From: Saccharothrix sp. HUAS TT1
GTDB taxonomy: Bacteria > Actinomycetota > Actinomycetes > Mycobacteriales > Pseudonocardiaceae
Direction of reading: 5' to 3'
NCBI RefSeq assembly: GCF_040744945.1
Contig: NZ_CP160453.1
Span: forward strand, 7,006,001-7,070,000
DNA: 64,000 nucleotides
A program made the translations under genes and the position numbers. Positions 59,901 through 62,065 of the stretch are shown in pieces. Position 1 is the stretch's first letter; the number at the start of each line of letters is the position of its first letter. The notes below the pieces were generated by a model. The model saw only the letters and a list, made by a program, of their open reading frames with translations, was not told the DNA's origin and did no database searches.

Positions 59901-62004
59901 CTTGAGTCTGCTCGACCACGTCCTCGTGGGTCGGGACCGGAGTCTCCGGCGAGGAGGGGTCCTCCACCACGGGCAGGTCGGTCATCAGGGGTTCGGGTGC
60001 CACCAGCTCGATCCCGGCGCCCGAAGCGGGGCGACCCGCGTCCACCGGGTCGACCGGCAAGGCACCCGTCTGCTCCCGGGTCGGCCCGGCCTGAGTCGGC
60101 CCGGTCTGAGTCGGCGCAGCCTGAGTCGGCCCGGCCTGGGTCGCCCCGGCCTGAGCCGGTCCAGTCTGAGTCGGCGCGGTCTGAGTCGGCCCGGCCTGAG
60201 CCGGCGGCTGGGGTGTTTGCGTCTGCGGCGTCGGTGTCACCGAGGGCTGTGGCGCCGGGGACTGGACGACCTCAGGCCCTCTCGCCTCCGGTGCCGTCGA
60301 CATGTCGTCGACCGGACGCGGGTCGAGGGAGGACCACCACGTTGTTTCCAGATCCGGCAGGCCGACCGCGTCGGCCGGCCCCTGGTGCAGGGGCAACCGC
60401 TCGTTCAACCCCGGGGGCCGGAGCTGATCGCCCGCCGCGTTCCCGGCGCCCGGTCGGTCCTCCCCGAGGTTCTTCCCATCGCCCGGATCCGGCACGCCCC
60501 CGACGGGTTCGCGCGGTTCGACCACCGGGGCCTGCGGAGTGATCTCCGAAGTCCGCGGGTCGACCACCGTCACCGGCGGCGCGGTGGTCCCCTGGTCCGG
60601 TCCGCCTACCTGCTCCCGCGGCACTTCCGCGGTCGGGACCGGCGCCTGTGGCCGCTCGGGCTGCGGGTTGGCGATCCCGGGCGCACCCGGACCGGTCGTG
60701 ACGGCCGCCGCACCACCGGCAACCATTCCACCCGCGAGCACGACGCCCGCGCCGATGCCGACGTCGCGTCCGAACCCGTCCCGGCCATCGACCCCGGGCG
60801 TGACCGGGTCCACCACGTCGTCCACGGGCACCCCGGCGCCCGGCTGTTCGAAAGGCGGTTCTCCGGTGCCCGGTTGTCCAGTGCCCGGCTGCTCGGAACC
60901 CGGTTCTCCGGCGCCAGGCTGCTCGGAAGCAGGCTCGCCAGTACCCGGTTCTCCGGCGCCGGGTTCTTCGGTGCCGAGTTCTTCGGCGCCGGGCTGCTCG
61001 GAACCAGGTTCTTCGGCGGGCGACACCTCGAAAGCGGGAACTTCGGGAGCGGGGACGTCGAGACCGGGTTGTTCCGGCGCCGGTTCTCCCACTCCCGGTT
61101 CGGGTTCCGGCCCGACCTCCTGCCCGGTGTCGTCAGCCTCCTCTCCCGATTCCTCCTCATCCAGATAATTCTCACCGACCAACCGATCCAACCCAGCCTC
61201 GAAACCCCCCGTGAAAGCACCACTCACCACCCCCATCCACACATCCTCCAAACCCTGCCCCGTCGCCCCCGCCATGATCGCACCCGCACCACCCTCACCC
61301 GCACCCTCCACACCAGCCGCAAAAAACGGACTGTCCACCGAATCCGGCGCCAACTTCCGACCCAACAAATAACCCCCACCGATCAACCCACCAGCCAACG
61401 CACCACCCGCACCCGACAACAACGTGCTCGTGACATCCCACTCCTCACGATTCCCGTCCTCGAACTGCCACCACTGCGCCAACGCGTCCTGCGCCATCTC
61501 CTGCGCAGCCTCCTGCACCGCCTCCACCAACAACCGCACAGACCAGTTCAACCGCTCCAGAATCCGCCCCACCGCCAACCGCCCGTACGTCACGATCTGC
61601 GGCACCAAACCCGCCGTGAAAGGACTCGCCAAAGCCCACAACACCATCTGACCGAAAAACGCCAACTCGATCACGATCGAATACTCCGCATGCTCCACCT
61701 GCAACGCCAGAGCATGCAAACTCCGCGACTGCTCCCCCGCCACCACCACCAAACGCGGAACCACCTCACCCAAACCCGCCACATACCCACGAAACGCACG
61801 CCCCGCCGCCTCGCCAACACCCCCCTCCACCACACCCGACAACCCCGCCAAACCACCAGCCGCCCCCACCAACCCAGCCGACAACCCCGCCCAACCCCGC
61901 GCCAACTCATACGCCTCGGCCGAACTGATCCGCGGGATCTCCTGACCCGCCAACAAGATCATGCCGATATCGCCGACCAACGACGGATCAAGATCAACAG
62001 GCAT
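35947..62004 (-). CDS. Giant modular protein of 8,685 residues (WXG100-like head, five metzincin-like modules, coiled coil, short 'lonely Cys' tail)
   Basis: Single uninterrupted frame with ATG at 62004 and TGA at 35947-35949. Order: WXG100-like head (1-290); Pro/Glu/Gln-rich linker (about 290-745); five modules of W-T helical repeats, a GYLPP alpha/beta segment and a metzincin-like domain, with HExxH at residues 1279, 2421, 3455 and 5450, the fourth module lacking it; beta-rich region (about 5630-7180); coiled coil (about 7180-7495); one full tail module (7505-8530); a 155-residue partial module to the end. The frame is open to 62232, but that would overlap the 366-residue gene, and the head homology begins at 62004. 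Reading the product by eye I find only two cysteines, residues 7602 and 8625, both at site-A positions. No strong ribosome site is seen. Secretion by a type VII system is inferred from the head and neighbours. Confidence 0.96.
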   Translation of the reverse strand: MPVDLDPSLVGDIGMILLAGQEIPRISSAEAYELARGWAGLSAGLVGAAGGLAGLSGVVEGGVGEAAGRAFRGYVAGLGEVVPRLVVVAGEQSRSLHALALQVEHAEYSIVIELAFFGQMVLWALASPFTAGLVPQIVTYGRLAVGRILERLNWSVRLLVEAVQEAAQEMAQDALAQWWQFEDGNREEWDVTSTLLSGAGGALAGGLIGGGYLLGRKLAPDSVDSPFFAAGVEGAGEGGAGAIMAGATGQGLEDVWMGVVSGAFTGGFEAGLDRLVGENYLDEEESGEEADDTGQEVGPEPEPGVGEPAPEQPGLDVPAPEVPAFEVSPAEEPGSEQPGAEELGTEEPGAGEPGTGEPASEQPGAGEPGSEQPGTGQPGTGEPPFEQPGAGVPVDDVVDPVTPGVDGRDGFGRDVGIGAGVVLAGGMVAGGAAAVTTGPGAPGIANPQPERPQAPVPTAEVPREQVGGPDQGTTAPPVTVVDPRTSEITPQAPVVEPREPVGGVPDPGDGKNLGEDRPGAGNAAGDQLRPPGLNERLPLHQGPADAVGLPDLETTWWSSLDPRPVDDMSTAPEARGPEVVQSPAPQPSVTPTPQTQTPQPPAQAGPTQTAPTQTGPAQAGATQAGPTQAAPTQTGPTQAGPTREQTGALPVDPVDAGRPASGAGIELVAPEPLMTDLPVVEDPSSPETPVPTHEDVVEQTQAVVDGGPLPGPVTHQDAEALAVPEPAMSAMGQGAQQVPQRDDPRDSSAQWTPEVVRTAGHRAMAYLDGLDLPAADRKSLFAEAGVIVVQTHDMSGLTDPDAFEDVVRVVASVLQRADTEGARQASLEVAAGLGTALPPIAGPTTGPNRAIRDLRARKGPSQDSPWTVESLRLRADLARAAWLDEQTRFTQDLVLRRAEGIVTSVVSAGAPIDRDVLDDLLVVVADDYKEEHYYRRSAKLAVQIVGDLGITATAAPLEDPAEAGNRALPPELAFTSGPGSKALDEAQSGRVEKLGEELAEAAGTRAELGYLPPVVRISGHPSTVPDVQELLRKHVVDVDIAVELDESRDGAAVFVQWDLVRPGGTAPLDAPRVTPLDAPPVTDVVGDPETEQSDQEVAAPAVVKSVLDDERWRHSRRWAAEWFDPRDPVSSHRVASARVGTPVTAWVRGEGVKPTSKSDISIVGKPRLDLVRDPIAYDVRALDLDGRRVLDITTRYFLDTTDVAATEEQLDELKDRFLGGVDKIFNQGYRLPGGEQFHVTVEFTDDPADAHSVISVMDDDARARHLAWPLNASEMTLGHEHGHQLGLVDEYVETIDDEPLFQVEAGRGQVVDDDGIMGIGMLDGSGRLLPRHLWLFAHHLNALAAANPPVDAAPDVTGGQGASAPAGGRWKRPARFLRALNGIFSRSDRTAVTGPLVVAEAPVRPSAGDRAPWTGALLRAEAVRARAVLAEQRDPARQRSAVRRADWITSLVADPAAAPDPTAHLDLTFVVAAALVDGLRFRETAELAHRIASDLGVASPSPLGGHEVVELPAPGATGGRVGAILRKTGPLAAGPAAEWTSEQLTARASAAHRDLAGRPESVQDEAFRRAQGIVAVAAAPNDPETLEGLTAIVAADLLKHHSPRHSTALAYGLAEDLGIAPGTPPSLAVADLWFPHVPGAPDLTAGGRALVRASALDLLAAREKAGRPLPAPVVEISGPAASAAAVRDAFTAVLGERGGVDLRLTGGEPGDAVEVRVQRDARRQGASPGVAPRVDVAEPARGGTDRAVRETGSALSVVDARDLLGDFFADRDRLRAAYPEDLGDAEVAVTPLGTGVRSVITRPRSGQSLTVEVELGGTPGEPSVTVTLRRSDAPGVHRHTYDSDNLDWIAQDLLDGTPQHNQAFESLPHPDDWHGPLDDAAPQGVPWTEDTVKAEGSAAGQWMRGRPDWTHALVYPRARWVVEQTHDPALLPPDTRPALVNVVAKALEQYQDFTAVVDLARGIARDLGTARIGEHGGAQVLELDASDPVDADLGPARGPVAPAWTPARLRAKVAASLEVLENADHRVRATALRRARGIVAFTTEVDPTSDEDLLVDLTSAIAIDLASHSGVEGYYRGAVALAYEIARDLGFAASPFAMSQPDREASNPAPEWFFDVAPDVAGLTEWQRYDLLVMAGDIADAAFAREALGYLPPAVVVSGVRAEDAAEVLRSVPLVTAEVKGGGPVDGTAVFVDWTLRRRTPRELQGVAPVLELGGAALEPELREPASPAEGEEDAPLPRFEHPILDDPSWRHRTDPSAPWFAPRDPVSAERIRAARPKVVTGTVRGLDFSVMNSGEVSRGRARLTPVTTTVAYDVRDFVVDGVPVREFTVRLFLDPVDPWGGATTNASEAELAALKQRVRQGVDEAFNRGYRLPDGSQFHARVQFTARRENAHGHILVGAPGTRTFQHNWPVTITPGQAAHEFFHFLGARDEYRDRGEHQRDPRAQAGPRTIFMEHPGRGRVVRDGSIMSPRKGAGHAPVRPRHLVLVENVRRALESPAPTSEAALRLLGEHDPSWVLKSAGLYPAGDVGARTTQAAYQAETTDAPESTYAPGHAGAAYQARAAGEQGFADAWGSVDAWGATDEPETPPWTPALLRERAAEARSRLFDTSRRTQEVLYLRAQALVTEVVGKEGLAGLRADLVDIAADELDTRAGVTATWSLVRSARDDLAGAVAASDAQPWTEPELRRRADEARREAEDFGWRTREAALRRAGAVVGFRGSYGRLAPDVAQDATAVVAGSLARDAVRRAEELLENGSGHVDAAPAMMERLVVAVVGDLVERITLDRSGLGRGDWRSLVHRVEFPLGSGSGAPPWTPEELADAVAAVGSALDDVDTRTRNTATRRAWDFLGSATAYQDVPAAVLEDVAAVVAAELVAAARLTARNVLVSGAAKVDLPADLRRSATDAVAAVLVVVAPDRGAESLAHRVVLDLGAGAGVPDRVARGLADSVTAALATLAAHAETWKSEVEAANAFALDVAELRTVNSDVPEPVLADFTAVVAADVLTREVERRRVRNRALLRGSGTAHRWGDRIRTAVRPPRDEPRFTAPRGALDVGLGAEMRPWTQESLARAAEIARRFAGAGTRLHGDEAATNGWSPSYARQQARGAVAFMTAGTDVDDAVLAQVVDVATAELVVNRAVGGHNRDVEFLVHRIVVDLGLTGAPPALPPAPLPEQAEERFTLEVSFRRSGAPESDRSGLDHLENSIERILRSQAGRRLLGYAEAPVRISGSEADRVRDRFRDAGSTGVEVVEGGPRDGVDVHVDWTAEAGLPARGGEDRSAFPPLRRPVLEDPSWRHSEATTADWFDRLPNAVSSADVRQARRRAPIVGTVRGEHHQVLDTSSVDRGWPLLWGVETFIAYDVRAFTVGGVPVRDYTVKLRLDRPGGVGPLYRTGVRHAVDAIFNRGYRLPSGEQFHVTVEFVSDPLAAHADVRVGGVRRATQDHWPEHINPVTAAHELLHYLGVDDDHDQGRPQPSSPEDLRLPPGDLARPVLTGRPGQGQAVGDGGIMGTPAGRLLQAVLGSALRPRHLWQVQNRENALTNLRDRPLLPGPRQATRWFVRPHEPADDTPPPVYAVREQAWRLLEDVLSDPSTEWTHELLSRQAVLAREWVFSGSRSLQEAVYLRAPRMVQWARPLTDIRVWSDVVDLAAAALAGYGDLRTAEAALLRVEPALRTAVPPDLVAGREVWTFDLFTREGDRIRRELASMDVPVRIEDATARRARAVVASRTSYGSLGPDRAADAAEMLTHMLLRDAIERAARVVASGEAHEKVPSRLAAHLIEGIAPAVLNWIFVTHPGEQAGVVFHVDDQPEFFARLGDDEGFFDHPLPFDVRSGTWAPTPGSTAMPEAANERMRATAMRRARFIVASTSKWGAPPPGQTAAGGEPAPREVSEDVVRAVAAELVKAAFHRAWLIVESGVPERDLSEDVALSLQAVIAARLATKAPIERGFEVWAHRLALQLGRLTFPYLMSADNLTWARRVVSTFDAQSNGNLRQVTAAQAGLIARFRLSLLGFANNSTWVNSLSDAIQAELLKRRHDPRVLRDIEQYAAPLPREVLDIGFGSGAPPWTIEALERTDNPAHSLLTAVERRLSDMARRRGRSTVLSVIGGTRVSPAVPEHLAERVFDLYVKVVAAETVVHTLLGGRGTGPEFLATLIAFDLGLAGPASPRLLESPDAPEPEHFVAESFHRAEYASDEPLDPGEEAALVSVAREVSRASEARSRQGYQPPRVRITGMAASRVTEIFHDHEVFDVDVRDEFGTAGHVEVLVDWALRPRPMSYALANPRPVEPGRSLEREPVERLAARAARRAILDDPSWRHSPAPGADWFDPLPNAVHPERIREVGESAPLLGTVRSERFEAFRQGVSVLGRPYPVGPRIPVVYDVRDFEVDGVRVRDFLLKLHVTASDASSEDVREVVDEVFNRGYRLPGGEQFNLTVEFVYEAEAHAVTNFAGMGRDRLAIADRIVVSLGVPPRSPVLGRPLLGPVRPQDRRFPVGDLVGPRDLWWVDRTTDQLLQPAPPPGLPPEPGDVDLPEDAGVGAPASDVDLQGSDARSDSGFGDSVADDPVAGDPGVGDPGVGDPGAGGAGAEFEPMEDEEVRPISPGSSWESEQDPVHSSVENITRWTIEDLSERSATALANLFALPLPLQDVLFRRAIRVVQDADGSADVVGHEAWSYLVDIAADVILEVGDPSSAMVPMWHVVNNLYPDRQTLRAGRERPPNAGVLRNFRRDQEGRYRTYPQWEAAHRRARAIVAFRTSYSPLLPEVADDLAVMIGTMIWDALDEQAVAIVSSGIDSTFPPRKRERLVEAVAAGVVDRMVLDRDDYGDDGDGDGNGDVPRVLAEWLPPFPDDPAEMKALTDNAVALLKNMSVHLQEAARKRVAESLEVVGATPEGAAAVLAASVAGSAIEQARDIVDTGTPDQFQDDPLARPPVDDEEFWDLVNDVRTGLAAGLATEDFTNDTYLPIEMMAHRVVLHEGLSVFALPSFPPDEVDRAVDLLRGVPARWRELSRANAILEFRMGNAEASWPSRWNAATILAARRVSGLPAGETFSDLLLHGVRVGQRPWSSRSLRDAAERFPDMWAALGGRGPTLASAAARADSMVRALTGGARTSPVVPTYAADDVLHDFRQVVLTGLLVDAATGGGGGGPESLARRIALDLGLLAEVHRHNGAHRRAASDFTLERAYHDLNPRGSLPEERQAEIRAFVAELERQQAARQASGYLRAPVRVVGEAADQVAEIFAEFGVDVRSRDDLGAPDRVDVLVDWTLRRAVPPARAERLRAMELTEVPAVAPARPADPGDAWFAPPSPVDPARVREARESAPVVGTVRGEHFHVLDTSTVAYEGTRLSGVRTLIAYDVREFEVDGVEVRDFTVKVFLTEEFTPEERARIADSAARGADEVFNQGYGLPDGRQFHVTVEFTDERDAHVRVSPTHARTDQLRWRADSSPVVTAHETGHLLGLDDETRPDQTGPDEDPRAFPRHRAPVAGLMDGGSQHLQPHHLTRIHERMQAMLRRGHQPAETGPMEREERFASPHAPRFPVSVALDPVVEEDPDVSWLAPASQAGPAASTDHDEPGRSWLALFDAADPDDGDGGTDQPARDGEPDTGTAEPPVPVDGAAPEGPTTSVARFWRTLPDYFREGRALGTIRPIDARGRELVLPAVRALLPATGEPDPQHLDRLERAVRTEFESLMGGGRTFQVPVGGSWFEVRVTATPLRVDDEAALVEPADRAVTDVRTGATVTSTAVVDGTGANDLTAAALVTMGTGPYGMAIARVPRSHPHTYSTVTTSLTHQGILRSGDSTHLVLPVRYTVSLLDVDGRAVRTEEVRSGPTGAVDVTFQVPDDLHDYFAPGGVPAPASPLDRGWGRRLDHPFAEAVVGFDEDKAFELVAGRMHPSITRSGADGRTKLRDFLRHTTITNNLVPMISGWVTSPDLTGSDGARAAAVRARVVLHDAVLVGVNRKKDRLRDREQHADANVANASITTGFTLRGSAGGGLGLPLLVFGGTGLTGGYSARLVDESYAGTTSTTRLGVEIKDGVALHRVGMSVEVRTPTGEDIVLPATAYLRTGVAEAAAQGLPLPLDTDAALVEPVDAGTRFEPPYLAAGLAPGNARISGFAVAAEVQPQVEAALNALPGFEDFLPAWNQRGVHPYKSGLSPAKAAEQLNRVRALTAKLSASALRTNLAELLGPGVAVQLHRHDRFRTHYVDIVVKAKLGPGDHQGGLGGRRVRHYAAGGPKLGSATTTTKTWTGGVEGRVGVVRRSLASVTTVLQAAIRFHRAKTKRTGAGPVVETSSLDIGSPTAQKFRHDVEFHVEITTFSRPARWLRGWTLGSYRLQVPEPRVLARTVEPNQRMDPTSPGTPLVLELIRGPVDVWLGHGSTTTEPAAAPPEHRVAELPSTTIASMLTGAAERPPAPHWLHVEATPRTEVVLAEALRLIDDAADSDTSLTARGTESHHQVRRLLSPTNIAANLDRLTSRALVDNGLRYDRRITDRVGALGVSVELVAPRLVTLSDDSEAENSLTGGSYSVGLDATSHAVDLIVNTGANARPSGTEPRGLGGANALVQWAPWQRMWIDANLVVGLVDRNRITPPDKRSALVAFEARYRLVAESRNSNTLHDGALGRAGAVVELPDGVFLRVEERVAVQLGLLEAVEGGPAAPSGAHALRPPRMLHPGSPGTPALGLVEPGVQPELSGAVWDLVEEVDRRTRTVMGHRLLPESVLDDLMNNLQRLTQFSSPNSVLALLDTALDGGVPLLLHQPGRAVGKKTYQVTLHAHLDEEPRFVDVVNDGVSIEHALVDIRRRVKAEGRGSSWNALLRAPVAHAFDTEEGRPADLVGVMPTAGIGGATRNVTADTTSDEVIRLRGVGGVMALYELPVRFELVVEKGDDVVSRVSGPPRDLVLRTQADAVTSTADDRAPFHSGIDVRPAAEAEPDAILRWRSSGVPGLPARSSVEGVRGVVDLRRAAIDALRAAGAPARALPWSSPDLPDMTGKGTGPLNALLSTLSVPLLEAVLPSVVGGRALEVPGLHESVAGISADARLEVHAKLLAPRLGSLTDSRFDIDMGNAAVEASGTVTRANAGEASVGLGFGSHNHVEENPDGTLNPVESVNFITNGLDLRQVAEDVRASSGGSSASKQPDLFVFGRMGVVEFDVEYRVVVDLGGGRVAVRDVTVPGGVDLSVPQAGVEVLLGKRIDGGLAAAQDAVHAAGQDWRKAEIAVDKARHEVQDLHLELERAIREVSRHEAPPEDSATLAAAEAAAAAALAEAVRRHDLATSRLAEERVFARSHEETERHASEAELAARRGLEAADDEISDLAPRLADARRRSAHADHKVAETEHALVVADSELIRQVLLEELGLHRETAVRRRVEVRSLAAAADARRREAEAAHAFADRGLGLARRAAAFARRGIADAERAVRETGAAVEAAEAVAVAARARAAEDEEKRAEARAAAEARVRGLRERIATGTNAVWKARADADAGKQAWWAAKGAVDREIAAYNERPALTSRDVEFVDLVDANGERVGVGFLSGQEADVARRAFTNGAGKRFAAPEDGSRRFHVAVHHDDAGYHVPLRAGGEVVLDDRAFMLLLATTRLAPPESTLTLLSCEVADAKPLRRWARGYGHRGGVEVFPDRVELTGAGGFRQLAAGEPAVPTADAVVLGRPAPVMFPAPAWAMADAARWTRVDRAMPGESALHLYAHLTNGWFFVRDRWVPPAALAVELVTHLRTRGTAARDLDPSTPVVLMVEQLDPHGLHVKAAEQFAEALRGDGPYRRVEINTGPLLVKSDPEVVDLGAARFAKVSALRPSDVRWQTLDSGATRNWGMALLGDDSRYPSLRETVRQVGPGSEHLMGVARADRTVKIVEVLWATSTSGDRARPFTLYLESARGRYVVRLSDDRVLRLTADEALRLLRELRPFESLLAGPVRRPLVLVTTGDETGGDLNRELLRLLYESEGFRPTAQYAGPLVDDPFLPVVLPPTGRFLLGPAASLDDVLHERGGGFRLRGSRPLGRALERVATEIREGRWRDPRWGAGTPVLVLLDSTEQRVDAALVDGGVVHLSGRVVGAMHLEDDDFVAELKEGVDRPVVLIGEDAGKRARAGGVGFDFASALREENHFHEVYALVGENGRHSFRKVSQLRAGDLELTRLTRADGRPAAVVARAPGDEDDVERARAWAWHSTPGEVARLLEAAGVPREQRAWPPGWQPPLLLASRSAQGYLASRSDGVAVPVTASGLAGVLAGERDVRRMAGTDPDLPLLFAAFGHAPVEVDEFAEGMARGGYFRDVLWFDGPVEFGAPGSGTVGGGPVRVFRRLAPEPDDVMSFPLVHPVTGRVEGQFFPLERAHAVGMPAARRSEAESGVTGYVGEEPLADEAGHAGGTEVVEVVEETYGWLAGTVPPWFLTALHRGDRMLVRTRVDRDSSYEGDVVPLLPPSAGRVLTGNRIYTSVPHPPGEHKVSLMAVLDGTGGREAARYLRRAFERSDRSRVTLWVTDREVTQDMGTGVRSIRDGGRYREAPAPVESPESPDAWPAVLTPEDVRFSVLLDSSGPIGAAFLPRDAAEIAVQAFANGAAWDFPRPVAGSRRFFVVPGSDSRGFPVPLKSGAEPVVGERVFMRLLAAMTDPSWTLTVLSCDARQADEMRRVNEELGRTGSVEVYLAKTQLSRSGRFRVLREGEAPERTADSIVLGDSERS
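35950..36414 (-). repeat. Terminal partial tail module (155 residues)
   Basis: This is only the site-A segment of a module, ending about 60 residues after its Cys (codon 36130-36132, VLSCDAR). The aligned His is replaced (VVPGSDSRG), so this copy has a Cys without a partner His. The module ends at the stop codon. Confidence 0.85.
36415..39492 (-). repeat. Single full tail module of the 8,685-residue protein (1,026 residues)
   Basis: It is homologous to M1-M8 of the other giant protein. Site A is intact: His codon 39331-39333 and Cys codon 39199-39201 (LLSCEVAD), 44 residues apart. Site B keeps its His (36808-36810, ALHRGD), but the aligned nucleophile codon 36643-36645 is Ala (LMAVLD). Confidence 0.88.
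39530..40470 (-). other. Coiled-coil segment of the 8,685-residue protein
   Basis: About 310 residues are dominated by Ala, Glu, Arg and Asp with heptad-like Leu and Val, for example ARHEVQDLHLELERAIREV. It is followed by VDREIAAYNERPA and the tail module. Confidence 0.75.
40470..45140 (-). other. Beta-rich region of unknown fold in the 8,685-residue protein
   Basis: About 1,550 residues are co-linear with 24670-29380. They begin TFQVPVGGSWFEV and end VPGGVDLSVPQAGVEVLLG. The conserved SGWVTSPDLT, LRYDRRITDRVGA and EPRGLGGANALVQW segments are easily aligned. No family was recognised. Confidence 0.5.
45510..46125 (-). other. Metzincin-like domain 5 of the 8,685-residue protein
   Basis: HETGHLLGLDD fits HExxHxxGxxD, with the first His codon at 45655-45657 (residue 5450) and the Asp at 45625-45627. 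VAGLMD follows as a possible Met-turn, then LQPHHL. The DPSWRH opening is shortened to DPGDAWFAPPSPV. Confidence 0.75.
48490..49090 (-). other. Degenerate metzincin-like domain 4 of the 8,685-residue protein
   Basis: The flanking signatures are present: DDPSWRHSPA, WFDPLPNAV, YDVRDFEVDGVRVRDF, NRGYRLPGGEQFN and GPRDLWW. The segment that should hold HExxH instead reads NFAGMGRDRLAIADR, and no HExxH or Met-turn is visible. The zinc site has apparently been lost while the surrounding fold is kept. Confidence 0.7.
51410..52145 (-). other. Metzincin-like domain 3 of the 8,685-residue protein
   Basis: HELLHYLGVDD fits HExxHxxGxxD, with the first His codon at 51640-51642 (residue 3455) and the Asp at 51610-51612. 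DGGIMG follows as a possible Met-turn, then LRPRHLW. The opening is EDPSWRHSEA and WFDRLPNAV. Confidence 0.75.
52480..54270 (-). repeat. Block of W-T helical repeats between metzincin-like domains 2 and 3
   Basis: Four repeats begin PPWTPALLRE, QPWTEPELRR, PPWTPEELAD and RPWTQESLAR. Each continues with a helix ending RRA-x-x-(I/V)V, a conserved ADFTAVVAA-like helix, and often HRI/VV-DLG. Similar repeats lie before every metzincin-like domain in both giant proteins. I do not recognise the family. Confidence 0.7.
54540..55290 (-). other. Metzincin-like domain 2 of the 8,685-residue protein
   Basis: HEFFHFLGARD fits HExxHxxGxxD, with the first His codon at 54742-54744 (residue 2421) and the Asp at 54712-54714. 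DGSIMS follows as a possible Met-turn, then RPRHLV. The opening is DDPSWRHRTD and WFAPRDPVS. Confidence 0.75.
58000..58700 (-). other. Metzincin-like domain 1 of the 8,685-residue protein
   Basis: HEHGHQLGLVD fits HExxHxxGxxD, with the first His codon at 58168-58170 (residue 1279) and the Asp at 58138-58140. DGIMG follows as a candidate Met-turn, then LLPRHLW. The domain starts at DDERWRH and WFDPRDPV and contains YDVRALDLDG and NQGYRLPGGEQFH. Confidence 0.75.
60081..60200 (-). repeat. Eight 15-bp in-frame tandem repeats (GPTQT/A-type pentapeptide)
   Basis: Fifteen-base units run from 60081 to 60200 and encode pentapeptides such as GPTQT, GPTQA and APTQT in the linker. A looser repeat of EPGSEQPGAGEP type lies at about 60830-61060, and GDPGV repeats at about 48264-48342. 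These are low-complexity spacers. Confidence 0.85.
61135..62004 (-). other. WXG100-like / CpnT-like N-terminal head of the 8,685-residue protein
   Basis: The sequence matches the head of the other giant protein, with one residue change seen in the shared part (Asp-4 here, Asn-4 there). Helices include GRILERLNWSVRLLVEAVQE, followed by WWQFEDGNREEW and Gly-rich segments. The assignment to the WXG100-like family is by pattern recognition. Confidence 0.7.
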
Positions 62005-62019
62005 CGCGAGGAATCCCGT
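61173..62019 (-). repeat. 847-bp near-identical direct repeat, copy 2 (partner 34768-35614)
   Basis: This is the counterpart of 34768-35614. On the downstream side similarity continues less perfectly into the Glu/Pro-rich start of the linker (VGPEPEPGVGEPAPEQP). Confidence 0.95.
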
Positions 62020-62031
62020 CAGGCATGAGGA

Positions 62032-62049
62032 GGGGCGGGGTGGGCGGGG
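62032..62049 (+). promoter_or_regulatory. G-quadruplex-type motif just upstream of the 8,685-residue gene
   Basis: GGGGCGGGGTGGGCGGGG has four runs of three or more G with single-base loops. It lies on the template strand in the 61-bp gap before the giant gene, 28-45 bp from its ATG. Such a motif could slow transcription or affect initiation, but no function is shown. Confidence 0.55.
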
Positions 62050-62065
62050 TGGTCGGTCGGACGTC

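Noticed and set aside
61994..62026. A ten-residue upstream frame (ATG at 62026) overlapping the giant gene start
   Set aside because: There is no ribosome site before it, and the second giant gene, identical around its start, lacks that ATG.
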